A DNA stretch of 34,274 nucleotides from a virus, in IMG/VR virus record IMGVR_UViG_3300042937_000130, positions 1 to 34,274 of that record; one strand, written 5' to 3'. The notes below the pieces were generated by a model. That model had not been told where the DNA came from. It did no database searches and saw only the letters and a list, made by a program, of their open reading frames with translations. The translations under genes and the position numbers were made by a program. Below are positions 7,004 through 13,828 of the stretch, piece after piece. Positions within the stretch are counted from its first letter, which is position 1; every line of letters begins with the position of its first letter.

Positions 7004-7617
7004 CAGAAGTCCGAATCGTCATCCGTGGTATCGGTCGTGGCCTCGGTCGCAGCCTTTGCCACGAAGCCCTTGGGGTCAGCCTTGAACCCGTAGGCATCGA
7101 AGTTGTCGCCGGGGGTGTACTCCTTGAGGTCGAGGATCTGCACGGCCTTCATGCGGAGGGAGACCCCTGCGCCAACCATGGCCGTGAAGAACGGGATGAC
7201 CTCAAACGCAACCTTCACCTTGCTGCCGGAGCCGACATTGGGAGCGGTCTGAATCGCGGTTCCCTGTGCATCAAACAGCACGGGCTTCTGCTCCCACGAC
7301 TTCTCCTCGTTGCCCGCCTTGGCCTTCAACTTGAACTTGATGCGGACCATGTTGTCCTCGGTCTCCTTGATGGGGAGGTCGGCCCGCTTCAACTTCTTGC
7401 CACCCTTGCTTTCGCAGGTGGCCTTGTAAGCCTCGTCCGCTGCCTTCTTCAGTCCATCGATGAAGGCCACGACTTCCTTGTCGGTGGGGTCCATCTCCAG
7501 ATCCACGCTGTACACGCCGTCCTTATCGAACTTGGTGTCGGGCGTGGTCAGCCGGGGATAGATGGCCGTGCCGATGGGGGAGGTGATGCGAACGAACTTC
7601 TTCTTAGTAGCACTCAT
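7003..7617 (-). CDS. single-stranded DNA-binding protein (T7 gp2.5-like)
   Basis: A 204-residue protein resembling the T7 gp2.5 group in size, gene position and overall pattern: a beta-rich OB-type body and an acidic tail (TDTTDDDSDF) that ends in phenylalanine. In T7 the acidic tail and final aromatic residue contact DNA polymerase and helicase. Core landmarks are RITSPIGTAIYPRLTTPD near the N-terminus and the SGSKVKVAFEVIPF segment at about 130-143. The start has AGGAGA at 8 bases. A palindromic element lies just upstream. The gene directly follows RNA polymerase and overlaps the resolvase, so it opens the replication block. Confidence 0.9.
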   Translation of the reverse strand: MSATKKKFVRITSPIGTAIYPRLTTPDTKFDKDGVYSVDLEMDPTDKEVVAFIDGLKKAADEAYKATCESKGGKKLKRADLPIKETEDNMVRIKFKLKAKAGNEEKSWEQKPVLFDAQGTAIQTAPNVGSGSKVKVAFEVIPFFTAMVGAGVSLRMKAVQILDLKEYTPGDNFDAYGFKADPKGFVAKAATEATTDTTDDDSDF

Positions 7618-7630
7618 GTGAGTTCTCCTG

Positions 7631-7643
7631 TCTAGACTCTGTA
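7631..7643 (-). promoter_or_regulatory. palindromic element upstream of SSB gene
   Basis: TCTAGACTCTGTA on the plus strand, one half-site diverged. It fills the 27-base gap between the RNA polymerase stop and the AGGAGA ribosome site of the SSB gene. Same family as the other elements in this window. Confidence 0.62.
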
Positions 7644-7644
7644 C

Positions 7645-10038
7645 TCAGTTGAAGTAGTAGTCAGAGTCCCTAACCTTTGAAACGTCCAGAGAACCGTACT
7701 CTGGAACTTCAGGCAGACTAGCAGAAGAAGGGAGCATTGTCAAGACCCCCTGACGGAATTCTTGGAGCAGATCACGAGAAAATATGTCAATAGTTGCCTC
7801 GCGGACGCAAGAAGAGGTCTTCATGTAGTCGCCAGAGAGGCAAAGGATCTGATCGTGGACGCAGCCAAGGTGGTTGATGCCATTAGAAGCGCACATATTG
7901 ATCGTGTGGCCAAGAAGTCCACCAAATCCGTCAAGAGAGTGGATGTAATTTGCAGGACCACCGTTCAGAGCCTTACGCTTGCTCTGCTTTCCGTTCTCTT
8001 GACGCAAAGAAAGCACCTTTGCCTTGGCCCCGATGCGCGTGGAGACCGTGATCACATCGTAATTCTCGTAGCGCATACGCACGGGGAAGCCAATGGGAGT
8101 CATCCAATGGGGAGTGACATCGTTGTCAATAAGCACAGCCATGCATCCACGGATGAAATCCATGCCACGCTTGGCCGAGCCAACGACATCGTCGATGGAT
8201 TCCCAGATGATTTTGCCAAGGAAGGCCACGGGCTTGTAGGTCTCCAGCCCAAAGGGATTCTCCCCAGTCTTTCGCATCTTGTCCTCCAGCCACTCGCGGG
8301 TGTAGCCCATGCAGGAGTGCAGGGTCAGCCCGTAGGGCAGGGTCATGGTCTGACGCTTGGTCGTGGTCCGGTCTACACCAAACTTCAAAATATCTGAAGC
8401 AATAGGATCAGGAGAGTTGATTAGCCGCTTGATGACCTCGTTGGCCACGAACTGGTATGGATCAGAGGGCGCAGCCGAGGGGATGACGTTGGTAGCCAAG
8501 GCTCCCACAGGGTCACGCAGCAGCATGGAGTAGATCTGCAAGCCCTGCGTGGTGGCATCCATGGAGATTGGGAGGCTGCTGATGAAGCCCTTGCCATGGT
8601 CCCACAGTCCATTGATCTCACGACAAGCGGCCACGAATGCAAACGGCTCATCAGCCTTTAGCCACTCACGAGTAGACCAAGGATCTTGAGCGGTCTGGAC
8701 GATCAGGTTGCGGTTCTCTTCCACCCACTTGACACGTTCCTTGAGCGGCTTCTTGTCAAGCCCAAACTTGTTAGCCACCTGTAGGTACAGGGGAAACTGG
8801 TCGGCATCGGTGTTCAGCGGCTTGCCATTGGCAAAGCGAAGCATGGCCTTGGCATACGACACACCCTGAGGATGGAGGAACAGGGGAAGCGGGTAGCCAC
8901 GACCACGGAAGTCCAACTGGTGTGGGAACCAGAGGAATTTGTGCTCATGCATCTTGTCTGCAATGAACAGCGACTTGAGAGTCAGAAGCCGTTGAGACTC
9001 ATAGGACTCGTTGAGGAAGTGGATCTTAGCAGCAGCCTTGCGCCAAGATCGTCGAGCCTCCTCGTTCGTGTCGATGTCTGTCGGCTTGGTAGGAAGTTCC
9101 TCGTCACGAGATGGGGGAAGGCCGTCAATCGCCAGCCCTTCCTTCCAGCATTCCTTGACGAGGTCCATGGTCTGGATATCGACAGTCCATGGGGTGTTCT
9201 GCACGAAGTTCACAGCCGAGTACACGGCAGGTGACATGGTTGATGATAGCGATTCCTGATACGCCTTGGAGCGGCTCTTCACTAGCGGTCGAGGCTTCCA
9301 CTCCAACGAGGCATATCCGCCCACCCACGGGTTATTCCACTCCAGAGGCTTCTCAATGGTGGGCAGGAACATCGGCTCAAGAGTCTCGTGGTATTCGTGG
9401 CAGTCCTTGATCCACTTGCGGATGTCCTTGGACGGCTGAATGACGCAGTAGCGGCGACCCCGGGCATTCAACTTGGTGATGATGTCGATGATTCCGGTAC
9501 GAGTAGCAACCATCTCGACAAGCAGGAGGCCCACCGCAAGCGCATCAGCCTTGGCCCACCGCTGCGTCACCAGATCCACAGCCTTGGCAGCGTCACGGGC
9601 AAACCTGCGCTTGAACTTCTGGCCCACACTCTTGAACGTCTTCTTCTGAACCTGTCGAAGGAAGTCCGGGTTGTTGTCAGCAAGGTCAGCCAACAGCACC
9701 TCATCCTCAATGGCACGGCCAACAGCAACACAAGTGCCCGTAAGCATTCGCTCCTGCGACAAGGCATCGATGATCACCTTGGAGGCAATGACTGCGATCT
9801 TCTCGGGAGTCAGTTGCTGCATGAAGGGAAGACACCGATGCCTACGTCCGGGCCCGGTCGATGACTTGGCAATCCAAGATTCGATCTCGGCTACCAGTTC
9901 GGTGGTGCAGCGGTTCAGCATCATCCGCCCGGGGATGGTGTTGCTTTCGGCGGCGATACGGTGGGCCTTTTCGGTGCGATTCTGATATCGCTGCCGACCC
10001 AGTTCAACCATTTCCTTGTCGAGTTTGCTTTGGCGCAT
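7645..10038 (-). CDS. single-subunit DNA-directed RNA polymerase (T7 gp1-like)
   Basis: A 797-residue T7-type polymerase that would transcribe middle and late phage genes. Catalytic landmarks: ISMDATTQGLQ (D494, equal to T7 D537), VDRTTTKRQTMTLPYG (R557, K561, Y569, equal to T7 R627, K631, Y639) and CVHDQI (H728, D729, equal to T7 D812). The DFRGRGYPLP segment (376-385) and the aromatic C-terminus (DYYFN) also fit. It is shorter than T7 gp1 (883 aa). The ATG has no visible Shine-Dalgarno, unlike its neighbours. Directly upstream are a palindromic element, an extended -10 sequence and an intrinsic terminator, so expression appears to be set separately from the early genes before it. Confidence 0.96.
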   Translation of the reverse strand: MRQSKLDKEMVELGRQRYQNRTEKAHRIAAESNTIPGRMMLNRCTTELVAEIESWIAKSSTGPGRRHRCLPFMQQLTPEKIAVIASKVIIDALSQERMLTGTCVAVGRAIEDEVLLADLADNNPDFLRQVQKKTFKSVGQKFKRRFARDAAKAVDLVTQRWAKADALAVGLLLVEMVATRTGIIDIITKLNARGRRYCVIQPSKDIRKWIKDCHEYHETLEPMFLPTIEKPLEWNNPWVGGYASLEWKPRPLVKSRSKAYQESLSSTMSPAVYSAVNFVQNTPWTVDIQTMDLVKECWKEGLAIDGLPPSRDEELPTKPTDIDTNEEARRSWRKAAAKIHFLNESYESQRLLTLKSLFIADKMHEHKFLWFPHQLDFRGRGYPLPLFLHPQGVSYAKAMLRFANGKPLNTDADQFPLYLQVANKFGLDKKPLKERVKWVEENRNLIVQTAQDPWSTREWLKADEPFAFVAACREINGLWDHGKGFISSLPISMDATTQGLQIYSMLLRDPVGALATNVIPSAAPSDPYQFVANEVIKRLINSPDPIASDILKFGVDRTTTKRQTMTLPYGLTLHSCMGYTREWLEDKMRKTGENPFGLETYKPVAFLGKIIWESIDDVVGSAKRGMDFIRGCMAVLIDNDVTPHWMTPIGFPVRMRYENYDVITVSTRIGAKAKVLSLRQENGKQSKRKALNGGPANYIHSLDGFGGLLGHTINMCASNGINHLGCVHDQILCLSGDYMKTSSCVREATIDIFSRDLLQEFRQGVLTMLPSSASLPEVPEYGSLDVSKVRDSDYYFN

Positions 10039-10043
10039 ATTGG

Positions 10044-10056
10044 TATAGAGTCTAGA
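10044..10056 (-). promoter_or_regulatory. palindromic element upstream of RNA polymerase gene
   Basis: TATAGAGTCTAGA on the plus strand (minus: TCTAGACTCTATA), five bases before the RNA polymerase ATG. It overlaps the expected transcription start of the extended -10 promoter at 10061-10069, a position where a bound protein would block initiation. Confidence 0.68.
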
Positions 10057-10060
10057 CTAA

Positions 10061-10069
10061 ATTATAGCA
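10061..10069 (-). promoter_or_regulatory. candidate extended -10 host promoter for RNA polymerase gene
   Basis: The minus strand reads TGCTATAAT, a perfect TGN-TATAAT extended -10 box. No convincing -35 is seen, because the T-tract of the terminator occupies that place; extended -10 promoters can work without one. The predicted start is near 10054, inside the palindromic element, and would give a leader of only about 16 bases. Confidence 0.5.
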
Positions 10070-10071
10070 CC

Positions 10072-10110
10072 AAAAAAACAAACCCCCTGTATCCCAAAGG
10101 ATACAAGGGG
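10072..10110 (-). terminator. intrinsic terminator between DUF932 gene and RNA polymerase gene
   Basis: On the minus strand: stem CCCC-T-TGTATCC paired with GGATACA-GGGG (one bulged base), loop of 4, followed by TTTGTTTTTTT. This is a classical rho-independent terminator. It would stop host transcription coming from the early genes before it reaches the phage RNA polymerase gene, unless read through. Confidence 0.88.
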
Positions 10111-10155
10111 CTCGAAAGGAAAGGAGAACGCCACGTTAGTGGCGACTCAAGTATA

Positions 10156-10884
10156 TCAGGCGTTGGCGTAGTGGGCCGACAAAGCCTTCTCAAATCCGAG
10201 AACTCGCTGCGGTCGCTCGACCGGGTTGAGGGTCTTGGCCAGATGGGTGTATGCCGCGTGGAGATTCCACAGGCACAGATCCGGGGTCTGGTAGTCGAAG
10301 GACGGCTTGACACACTCCTCGTAGAAGTCGATGACCTGAGGCTTGTGCAGCAGACCCTTGCGACCAAGGTCCACGGCAAAGGAGGCCAGTTGCTCCGTGC
10401 TCGTGTTGACCTTCTTGAGATCCTCGTAGAACTCGTTGGCCTTGTTGACTTGGTAGCCAAAGGCAGCCACGGCATCGTCGATCATTTTCGGAAGACGATC
10501 CCACACATGGGCTGTGTGCTTAGTGCGAAGAACGTGATCAGCGACAATCACGCCGTTGGTGCAGACATACACCGTGCCGCCAAAGATGATCCGATTGGCG
10601 ATGGTCTTGTTGTAACTGTTCATCATGGCAACAGTCCACTTCATGCGACCATCGTTCGGAAGATCCGGCCCATAAACATCGATCTTGCTGATGAAGATCG
10701 GATGCTTGCGGTGGACCATGTGGGTCTCGTTGTTGAGCGTGTAACCCCGAAACTCAAAGCGGTCGCAAGCCTCCTTGAAGAAACTTGCCTGATCCACAGG
10801 GGTGTACGAGTCGGTGCGCTCCGGGAGCGGGATGCTCTTGATGTCGGCCAGAGTACGGTAGGTAGTGCGAATGCGAGTAGCCAT
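10156..10884 (-). CDS. DUF932-family early protein (242 aa)
   Basis: Resembles the DUF932 / phage-plasmid-like protein family. The pattern ACDRFEFRGYTLNNETHMVHRKHPIF (residues 39-64) and especially NSYNKTIANRIIFGGTVYVCTNG (88-110) match the family's core, in which a small-residue strand precedes a conserved CTNG/CSNG turn. Homologues occur on phages and plasmids, and their biochemical function is not established. Here it is the last gene of the early block. It lies between a palindromic element and a strong terminator, so it would be transcribed by host polymerase soon after entry. The ribosome site is weak (GGAAAGAGAG). Confidence 0.75.
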   Translation of the reverse strand: MATRIRTTYRTLADIKSIPLPERTDSYTPVDQASFFKEACDRFEFRGYTLNNETHMVHRKHPIFISKIDVYGPDLPNDGRMKWTVAMMNSYNKTIANRIIFGGTVYVCTNGVIVADHVLRTKHTAHVWDRLPKMIDDAVAAFGYQVNKANEFYEDLKKVNTSTEQLASFAVDLGRKGLLHKPQVIDFYEECVKPSFDYQTPDLCLWNLHAAYTHLAKTLNPVERPQRVLGFEKALSAHYANA

Positions 10885-10901
10885 AGTGAGTCTCTCTTTC
10901 C

Positions 10902-10918
10902 GGTCTAGTGTCTAGACC
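10902..10918 (-). promoter_or_regulatory. palindromic element upstream of DUF932 gene
   Basis: GGTCTAGTGTCTAGACC, an imperfect 17-bp palindrome identical to the copy at 11990-12006 and the reverse complement of the one at 13542-13558. It contains the stop codon of the upstream 67-residue gene and lies 17 bases before the DUF932 start codon. Confidence 0.72.
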
Positions 10919-11115
10919 AAGGTGTGCGGAGGATTGTCGGTCGCCACACGGAGGAAACGCTCCTCGTCTGGCGCAATCCACAAGCCGTGCTGTTCAGAAC
11001 GCCACAGTGCAAGTGTCGCGAGATTGAAAGAAGTTTCCAGATCATCTCGCATCCACCCGACATAGGCTTTCTGAATCGTGTCGGACATGATGAAGGTGTG
11101 CTTGCGTATCTCCAT
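10912..11115 (-). CDS. small early hypothetical protein (67 aa)
   Basis: Unrecognised protein with a tryptophan-containing helical middle (YVGWMRDDLETSFNLATLALW, residues 18-38 region). It follows a strong TTGACA-N16-TAATAT promoter whose -10 box ends only seven bases before this ATG, so a transcript from it would be nearly leaderless here. An internal ATG at residue 10 is possible, but no ribosome site precedes it either. The stop codon lies inside the palindromic element of the next gene. The function is unknown. The position suggests a very early host-transcribed gene. Confidence 0.55.
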   Translation of the reverse strand: MEIRKHTFIMSDTIQKAYVGWMRDDLETSFNLATLALWRSEQHGLWIAPDEERFLRVATDNPPHTLV

Positions 11116-11121
11116 GTGTGT

Positions 11122-11149
11122 ATATTACAGGAGAATTAGACATTGTCAA
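11122..11149 (-). promoter_or_regulatory. sigma70-like promoter, TTGACA-N16-TAATAT
   Basis: On the minus strand a perfect -35 (11144-11149) and TAATAT -10 (11122-11127) are separated by 16 bases. The -35 overlaps the last codons of the upstream 84-residue gene. Expected start is about 11115, at the ATG of the 67-residue gene. Confidence 0.72.
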
Positions 11150-11390
11150 TAGGCATGATGTCGAGCCAACCGGGGCCAGTCATCTCCTCATTGCGCCACG
11201 CCTGAACGCTGAACACCTTGCCATCCGGTCGGACCATCATAAGGTTGATGATGTACTCGCCGGGATTGAGGCGGTCTTCACCAATGCCAATGCCCATGAC
11301 GGTTGCGTTCTTGAGAACAGACACGCGGTTATAGGCATAGGTTGCGCCTGAGGGAGTGTCACGAGTTGGGGTCTTTCCAGTCCAAGCCAT
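11136..11390 (-). CDS. small early hypothetical protein (84 aa)
   Basis: With the start at the ATG preceded by AAGGAGC, the protein is MAWTGKTPTRDT... and appears beta-rich, with alternating hydrophobic strands (GEYIINLMMVRPDGKVFSVQ, residues 58-77). There is no signal peptide or membrane segment. The frame is open 15 codons further upstream, but that part has no ribosome site. I do not recognise a family. It follows the nonapeptide-repeat gene, with an 81-base gap that contains a 7-bp perfect stem-loop. Confidence 0.62.
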   Translation of the reverse strand: MAWTGKTPTRDTPSGATYAYNRVSVLKNATVMGIGIGEDRLNPGEYIINLMMVRPDGKVFSVQAWRNEEMTGPGWLDIMPIDNV

Positions 11391-11431
11391 TGCTGTGCTC
11401 CTTGTAAGAGGAAAGCGCGTTATTTGGTAAG

Positions 11432-11456
11432 CCACGGTATGCGCGCCCCACCGTGG
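11432..11456 (-). other. stem-loop between early genes
   Basis: CCACGGT and ACCGTGG form a perfect 7-bp inverted repeat around an 11-base GC-rich loop, between the 164-residue and 84-residue genes. No T-tract follows on the minus strand, so it is not an obvious terminator. An RNA processing or stabilising hairpin is more likely. Confidence 0.45.
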
Positions 11457-11471
11457 TATCGAAAGGATTAC

Positions 11472-11966
11472 TCAGGACACCTTGGTGGTGATGCGCTCAA
11501 AGATGGCATCCATCACAGTCTCACGGAACTCAGAGTTGTTGACGAACTGCGTGACGATCTGCAGGGCCAACTGCTTGTGGTTGATGTGCTCGATGATCCT
11601 GTCGAAGTCGAGTTCCTCGGCAACGCGAGAGATGTCGAGGCACTTAGCCACTTCACGGATGCTCATGGCGTTGGCAACGTCATCGGTATCCACGTTGTCC
11701 GCGACATACTCCGCAAGGCTGCTCATGCAGAGGTGGTCAGCCACATCTGAGGTATCCATCTCTCTTGCAACGTCGCTTGCGGAGATCTCGGAGGCAACGC
11801 CCTCTGCAACGAGGGTCACGAACTCGTCGTCGTTGGCCAGTCGCTCGGCCACGGATCCGTTGGAGATGGCAGCGGTGGTGGGCAGGTCGGGCTGCGTGAT
11901 CTGCTCACGAACGGCAGCGGTGATGGAGTCGAGCGAAGACGGGGCGATGGTGACGATCAGTTCCAT
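11472..11966 (-). CDS. early protein with tandem nine-residue repeats (164 aa)
   Basis: I do not know this family. Residues 64-139 consist of about eight nine-residue units with the pattern x-x-(V/L/I)-A-x-x-(L/M/I)-(D/x)-x; the first is SDVAREMDT. The register is broken once by a four-residue insertion at 91-94. A further related unit (GSVAERLAN) is near residue 37. The N-terminus (MELIVTIAPSS) and C-terminus (EFRETVMDAIFERI) lie outside the array. The protein is acidic. It is expressed from its own promoter cassette: TTGACA-N16-TACTAT, a 5' hairpin, the palindromic element, then AAAGGA. A regular helical scaffold or protein-binding array would fit such repeats. Confidence 0.7.
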   Translation of the reverse strand: MELIVTIAPSSLDSITAAVREQITQPDLPTTAAISNGSVAERLANDDEFVTLVAEGVASEISASDVAREMDTSDVADHLCMSSLAEYVADNVDTDDVANAMSIREVAKCLDISRVAEELDFDRIIEHINHKQLALQIVTQFVNNSEFRETVMDAIFERITTKVS

Positions 11967-11989
11967 GTTCTCAATCCTTTCAAGATTGT

Positions 11990-12006
11990 GGTCTAGTGTC
12001 TAGACC
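11990..12006 (-). promoter_or_regulatory. palindromic element upstream of nonapeptide-repeat gene
   Basis: GGTCTAGTGTCTAGACC, identical to the 10902-10918 copy. It lies between the 5' hairpin of the leader and the AAAGGA ribosome site, 23 bases before the ATG. Confidence 0.72.
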
Positions 12007-12013
12007 GGGTTGG

Positions 12014-12036
12014 TGTCGAGAGAACATCCCTCGACA
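12014..12036 (-). other. 5'-leader hairpin
   Basis: TGTCGAG and CTCGACA form a perfect 7-bp stem with a 9-base loop. It begins almost exactly at the expected transcription start of the promoter at 12042-12069, so it would sit at the 5' end of the message, a place where hairpins can protect RNA from decay. Confidence 0.5.
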
Positions 12037-12041
12037 AGTGA

Positions 12042-12069
12042 ATAGTACCAGAAGAAACGAATTTGTCAA
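12042..12069 (-). promoter_or_regulatory. sigma70-like promoter, TTGACA-N16-TACTAT
   Basis: -35 at 12064-12069 and -10 at 12042-12047 on the minus strand, followed by TCACTTGT, which is also found after the -10 of the promoter at 13595-13622. The -35 is immediately next to, and overlaps, the end of the upstream gene. It drives the nonapeptide-repeat gene. Confidence 0.8.
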
Positions 12070-12353
12070 CGGCTCTCAATAGCCTTCTTCACATTCGGTC
12101 GGCTGCAGACAGACTGCTTCATGCGTTCAGCAATCTCATCGAAGTTGTTCTCCATGAATTGGTCAAGCCACTTGGGCCTGTTGTCTCCGTACATCCACAC
12201 GCGCTCACCGTTGGTAGTCAGACGGGTAGCCTTGATGAGGGTCGAGTCAACACCGACAAACTCTGCACCCTCGTAGACATCCTTGCACTCATAGGCGAGA
12301 GTCACGAAGACTTCGCGATGGTCAAAGATGAGGTCGATTGCGAACCGGGTCAT
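12066..12353 (-). CDS. early hypothetical protein (95 aa)
   Basis: Unrecognised. The N-terminal part (RFAIDLIFDHREVFVTLAYE, residues 3-22) looks like two beta strands and the C-terminal part (KWLDQFMENNFDEIAERMKQ) is helical, suggesting a small alpha/beta fold. It is coupled to the gene before it by an ATGA overlap and has AAGGAG upstream, so it is almost certainly translated. There are no catalytic motifs. It probably shares a transcript with the 112-residue gene. Confidence 0.65.
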   Translation of the reverse strand: MTRFAIDLIFDHREVFVTLAYECKDVYEGAEFVGVDSTLIKATRLTTNGERVWMYGDNRPKWLDQFMENNFDEIAERMKQSVCSRPNVKKAIESR

Positions 12354-12688
12354 GCGTTCTCCTTGTTGAAAGTGATGTCTTCAAAGGTCTTGATCAGCGT
12401 CTTCGACCATTGTGCCCGGGTCTTGCGGGTTGCATTGGTCTTGAGCCCGATGAATGGAACCATGTCATCCACGGTGAAGGGCATGGCATTAAAAGTCCTA
12501 AAAGTCCCGAGAAGTCTGCGGTCTGTTTCCAGTCGAAATGCAAACTCCTTGATGTTCTTGGCGGTGATGTGGTCGATGCCGACAATCATGGTGGCCCAGA
12601 TCATGGCCTCGCAGGTGGAGGTCATGTTGTCGTTGGCATCCCAACACGCACGCTGATGACATTCGGTGATGTTCCAAGTAAGTGCCAT
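12350..12688 (-). CDS. early hypothetical protein (112 aa)
   Basis: The start was placed at MALTWNITEC, which has AAGGAAA eight bases upstream. The frame is open 15 codons further but those read through the palindromic element. The protein contains several histidines and cysteines (C10, H11, C15, C26) in the first 30 residues, a hydrophobic helix at about 27-38 (EAMIWATMIVG) and a basic middle. No family recognised. It is translationally coupled to the following 95-residue gene. A palindromic element stands directly in front, but no TTGACA-type promoter does. Confidence 0.62.
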   Translation of the reverse strand: MALTWNITECHQRACWDANDNMTSTCEAMIWATMIVGIDHITAKNIKEFAFRLETDRRLLGTFRTFNAMPFTVDDMVPFIGLKTNATRKTRAQWSKTLIKTFEDITFNKENA

Positions 12689-12706
12689 TGTGAAGTTTCC
12701 TTTCGG

Positions 12707-12719
12707 TATAGAGTCTAGA
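12707..12719 (-). promoter_or_regulatory. palindromic element upstream of 112-residue early gene
   Basis: TATAGAGTCTAGA on the plus strand (minus: TCTAGACTCTATA), the same 13-mer as in front of RNA polymerase and inside the gp16-like gene. It fills the gap between the stop of the upstream gene at 12721 and the ribosome site. Confidence 0.7.
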
Positions 12720-12720
12720 A

Positions 12721-13521
12721 TCAAGAGTTCCACACGAACACACTATTGAGGTTGATGTTGCCCTTGGCCTTGAGGCCGATGACATAGCCGCCCTTGGGGT
12801 CGAGGAACCGGGCATCGTTCTCGTCACCGTTGATGACACGAGCACCCATGCACCGCTCGGGCAGATCCTTGCGGAACACTACGGCCACGTTGCCACCTGC
12901 GTTGAGGTACTGGATGCACTGGTCGTGGTTGTGCCCGGAGTAGGACAGGGTCAGGTGTAGCGGAGCAAGCATGAGCCCACGCTTCCGAGAGTCCATGGCC
13001 CGAGCGAATGACTTGGTGTAGTCATAGTTGTTGGCACAGAACTCGTAGATCTGCGGGGCAACGTGTTCCCACGGAATGTCCGAGAGCACATTGGAGCGGA
13101 ACGCGAAGCCGTCATGGCCGTGCTTCCTGCGGGCTGCATCCAGTTCCTTGTACAGTTGGCGGAAGAACGTCTGCGGATCGGCCATCAGGTACACGGTCTT
13201 GGCGATGCGGGCAGCCCGGACATTGGAGAACTTGGATCGCCCTGCAGTCACGCCAAGGCAAGCAGCCTCACACTCAGGGCTACGCCACGGGCAGAGTTGG
13301 TAGCCCGAGGAACCTGCAGGAGCCAAGGTCAGGCCGTAGATGGGCACGGAACCCTTGGCCAACTTGGTGTTTGCCCCGGGAGGAGTCAGGATCTTGCGAT
13401 CCCGTCCGCTGAAGGGCGTCTGATACAGGAAGCCACGGAACGCAGCAGCAGCGGCTTCACGAATGGCATCCCACTTGGGAGCCTTGGCCTCGTTGTTGAG
13501 GACGTTGAGAGGAGTAGTCAC
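12721..13521 (-). CDS. early cysteine-motif protein, possibly Gp88-like (266 aa)
   Basis: The start is a GTG with AAGGAAA upstream. The striking region is residues 62-95: a hydrophobic strand, GLTLAPAGSSG, then C77, C84 and C88 in the pattern CPWRSPECEAACLGVTAGR. This cysteine cluster followed by an aromatic/basic helix is reminiscent of the phage Gp88/DUF-type proteins with a conserved CPxxxxxC motif, whose function is not established. A metal site is plausible. The downstream part contains DIPWEHV and a SYSGHNHDQC segment that could add ligands. The gene has its own promoter cassette and so is expressed early by host polymerase. Confidence 0.6.
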   Translation of the reverse strand: MTTPLNVLNNEAKAPKWDAIREAAAAAFRGFLYQTPFSGRDRKILTPPGANTKLAKGSVPIYGLTLAPAGSSGYQLCPWRSPECEAACLGVTAGRSKFSNVRAARIAKTVYLMADPQTFFRQLYKELDAARRKHGHDGFAFRSNVLSDIPWEHVAPQIYEFCANNYDYTKSFARAMDSRKRGLMLAPLHLTLSYSGHNHDQCIQYLNAGGNVAVVFRKDLPERCMGARVINGDENDARFLDPKGGYVIGLKAKGNINLNSVFVWNS

Positions 13522-13541
13522 GGTCGTTTCCTTTCGAGTTT

Positions 13542-13558
13542 GGTCTAGACACTAGACC
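13542..13558 (-). promoter_or_regulatory. palindromic element upstream of cysteine-motif gene
   Basis: GGTCTAGACACTAGACC, the reverse complement of the copies at 10902 and 11990, so its asymmetry is flipped relative to transcription. It lies 20 bases before the GTG start. Confidence 0.72.
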
Positions 13559-13571
13559 GGATTGGAGAGAG

Positions 13572-13586
13572 GGGACACGATGTCCC
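13572..13586 (-). other. 5'-leader hairpin
   Basis: GGGACA-CGA-TGTCCC is a perfect 6-bp inverted repeat with a 3-base loop. It starts about three bases after the expected start point of the promoter at 13595-13622, as in the other early cassettes. Confidence 0.5.
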
Positions 13587-13594
13587 ACAAGTGA

Positions 13595-13622
13595 ATAATA
13601 TCCTGCAATCAGGACTTGTCAA
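13595..13622 (-). promoter_or_regulatory. sigma70-like promoter, TTGACA-N16-TATTAT
   Basis: -35 at 13617-13622 and -10 at 13595-13600 on the minus strand, followed by TCACTTGT. The -35 is part of the last codons of the two-TM membrane protein gene. It drives the cysteine-motif gene. Confidence 0.82.
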
Positions 13623-13815
13623 CAGGTGGTTGAATTTGATGGAAGATGACGAAGCAGATGTAGGCCATGGCCCAGAGAAGAACAACCGATGGAAGCATGA
13701 ACCAGTCAAAGCGACCTGCAAGTGATTGCTCAACTGCCGACACCGTGACGGTCAAGGAGAGAAAGATGAACGACAAGGTGAGGACGTAGCGGACGATGGT
13801 GTAGATGAGTGTCAT
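13609..13815 (-). CDS. early membrane protein with two predicted TM segments (68 aa)
   Basis: Two hydrophobic stretches are visible: about residues 4-27 (IYTIVRYVLTLSFIFLSLTVTV) and about 39-59 (FMLPSVVLLWAMAYICFVIF), joined by a short loop with an acidic and a basic residue. The C-terminus is short and polar. AAGGA lies eight bases before the ATG and a palindromic element just upstream. The early position suggests a host-modifying or superinfection role rather than lysis. That is inference; no family is recognised. Confidence 0.66.
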   Translation of the reverse strand: MTLIYTIVRYVLTLSFIFLSLTVTVSAVEQSLAGRFDWFMLPSVVLLWAMAYICFVIFHQIQPPVDKS

Positions 13816-13828
13816 TTCTAGGTTCCTT

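Noticed and set aside
7738-7743. TTGACA on the minus strand near the end of the RNA polymerase gene
   Set aside because: No acceptable -10 box at 15-18 bases; it lies in coding sequence without the cassette features of the early promoters.
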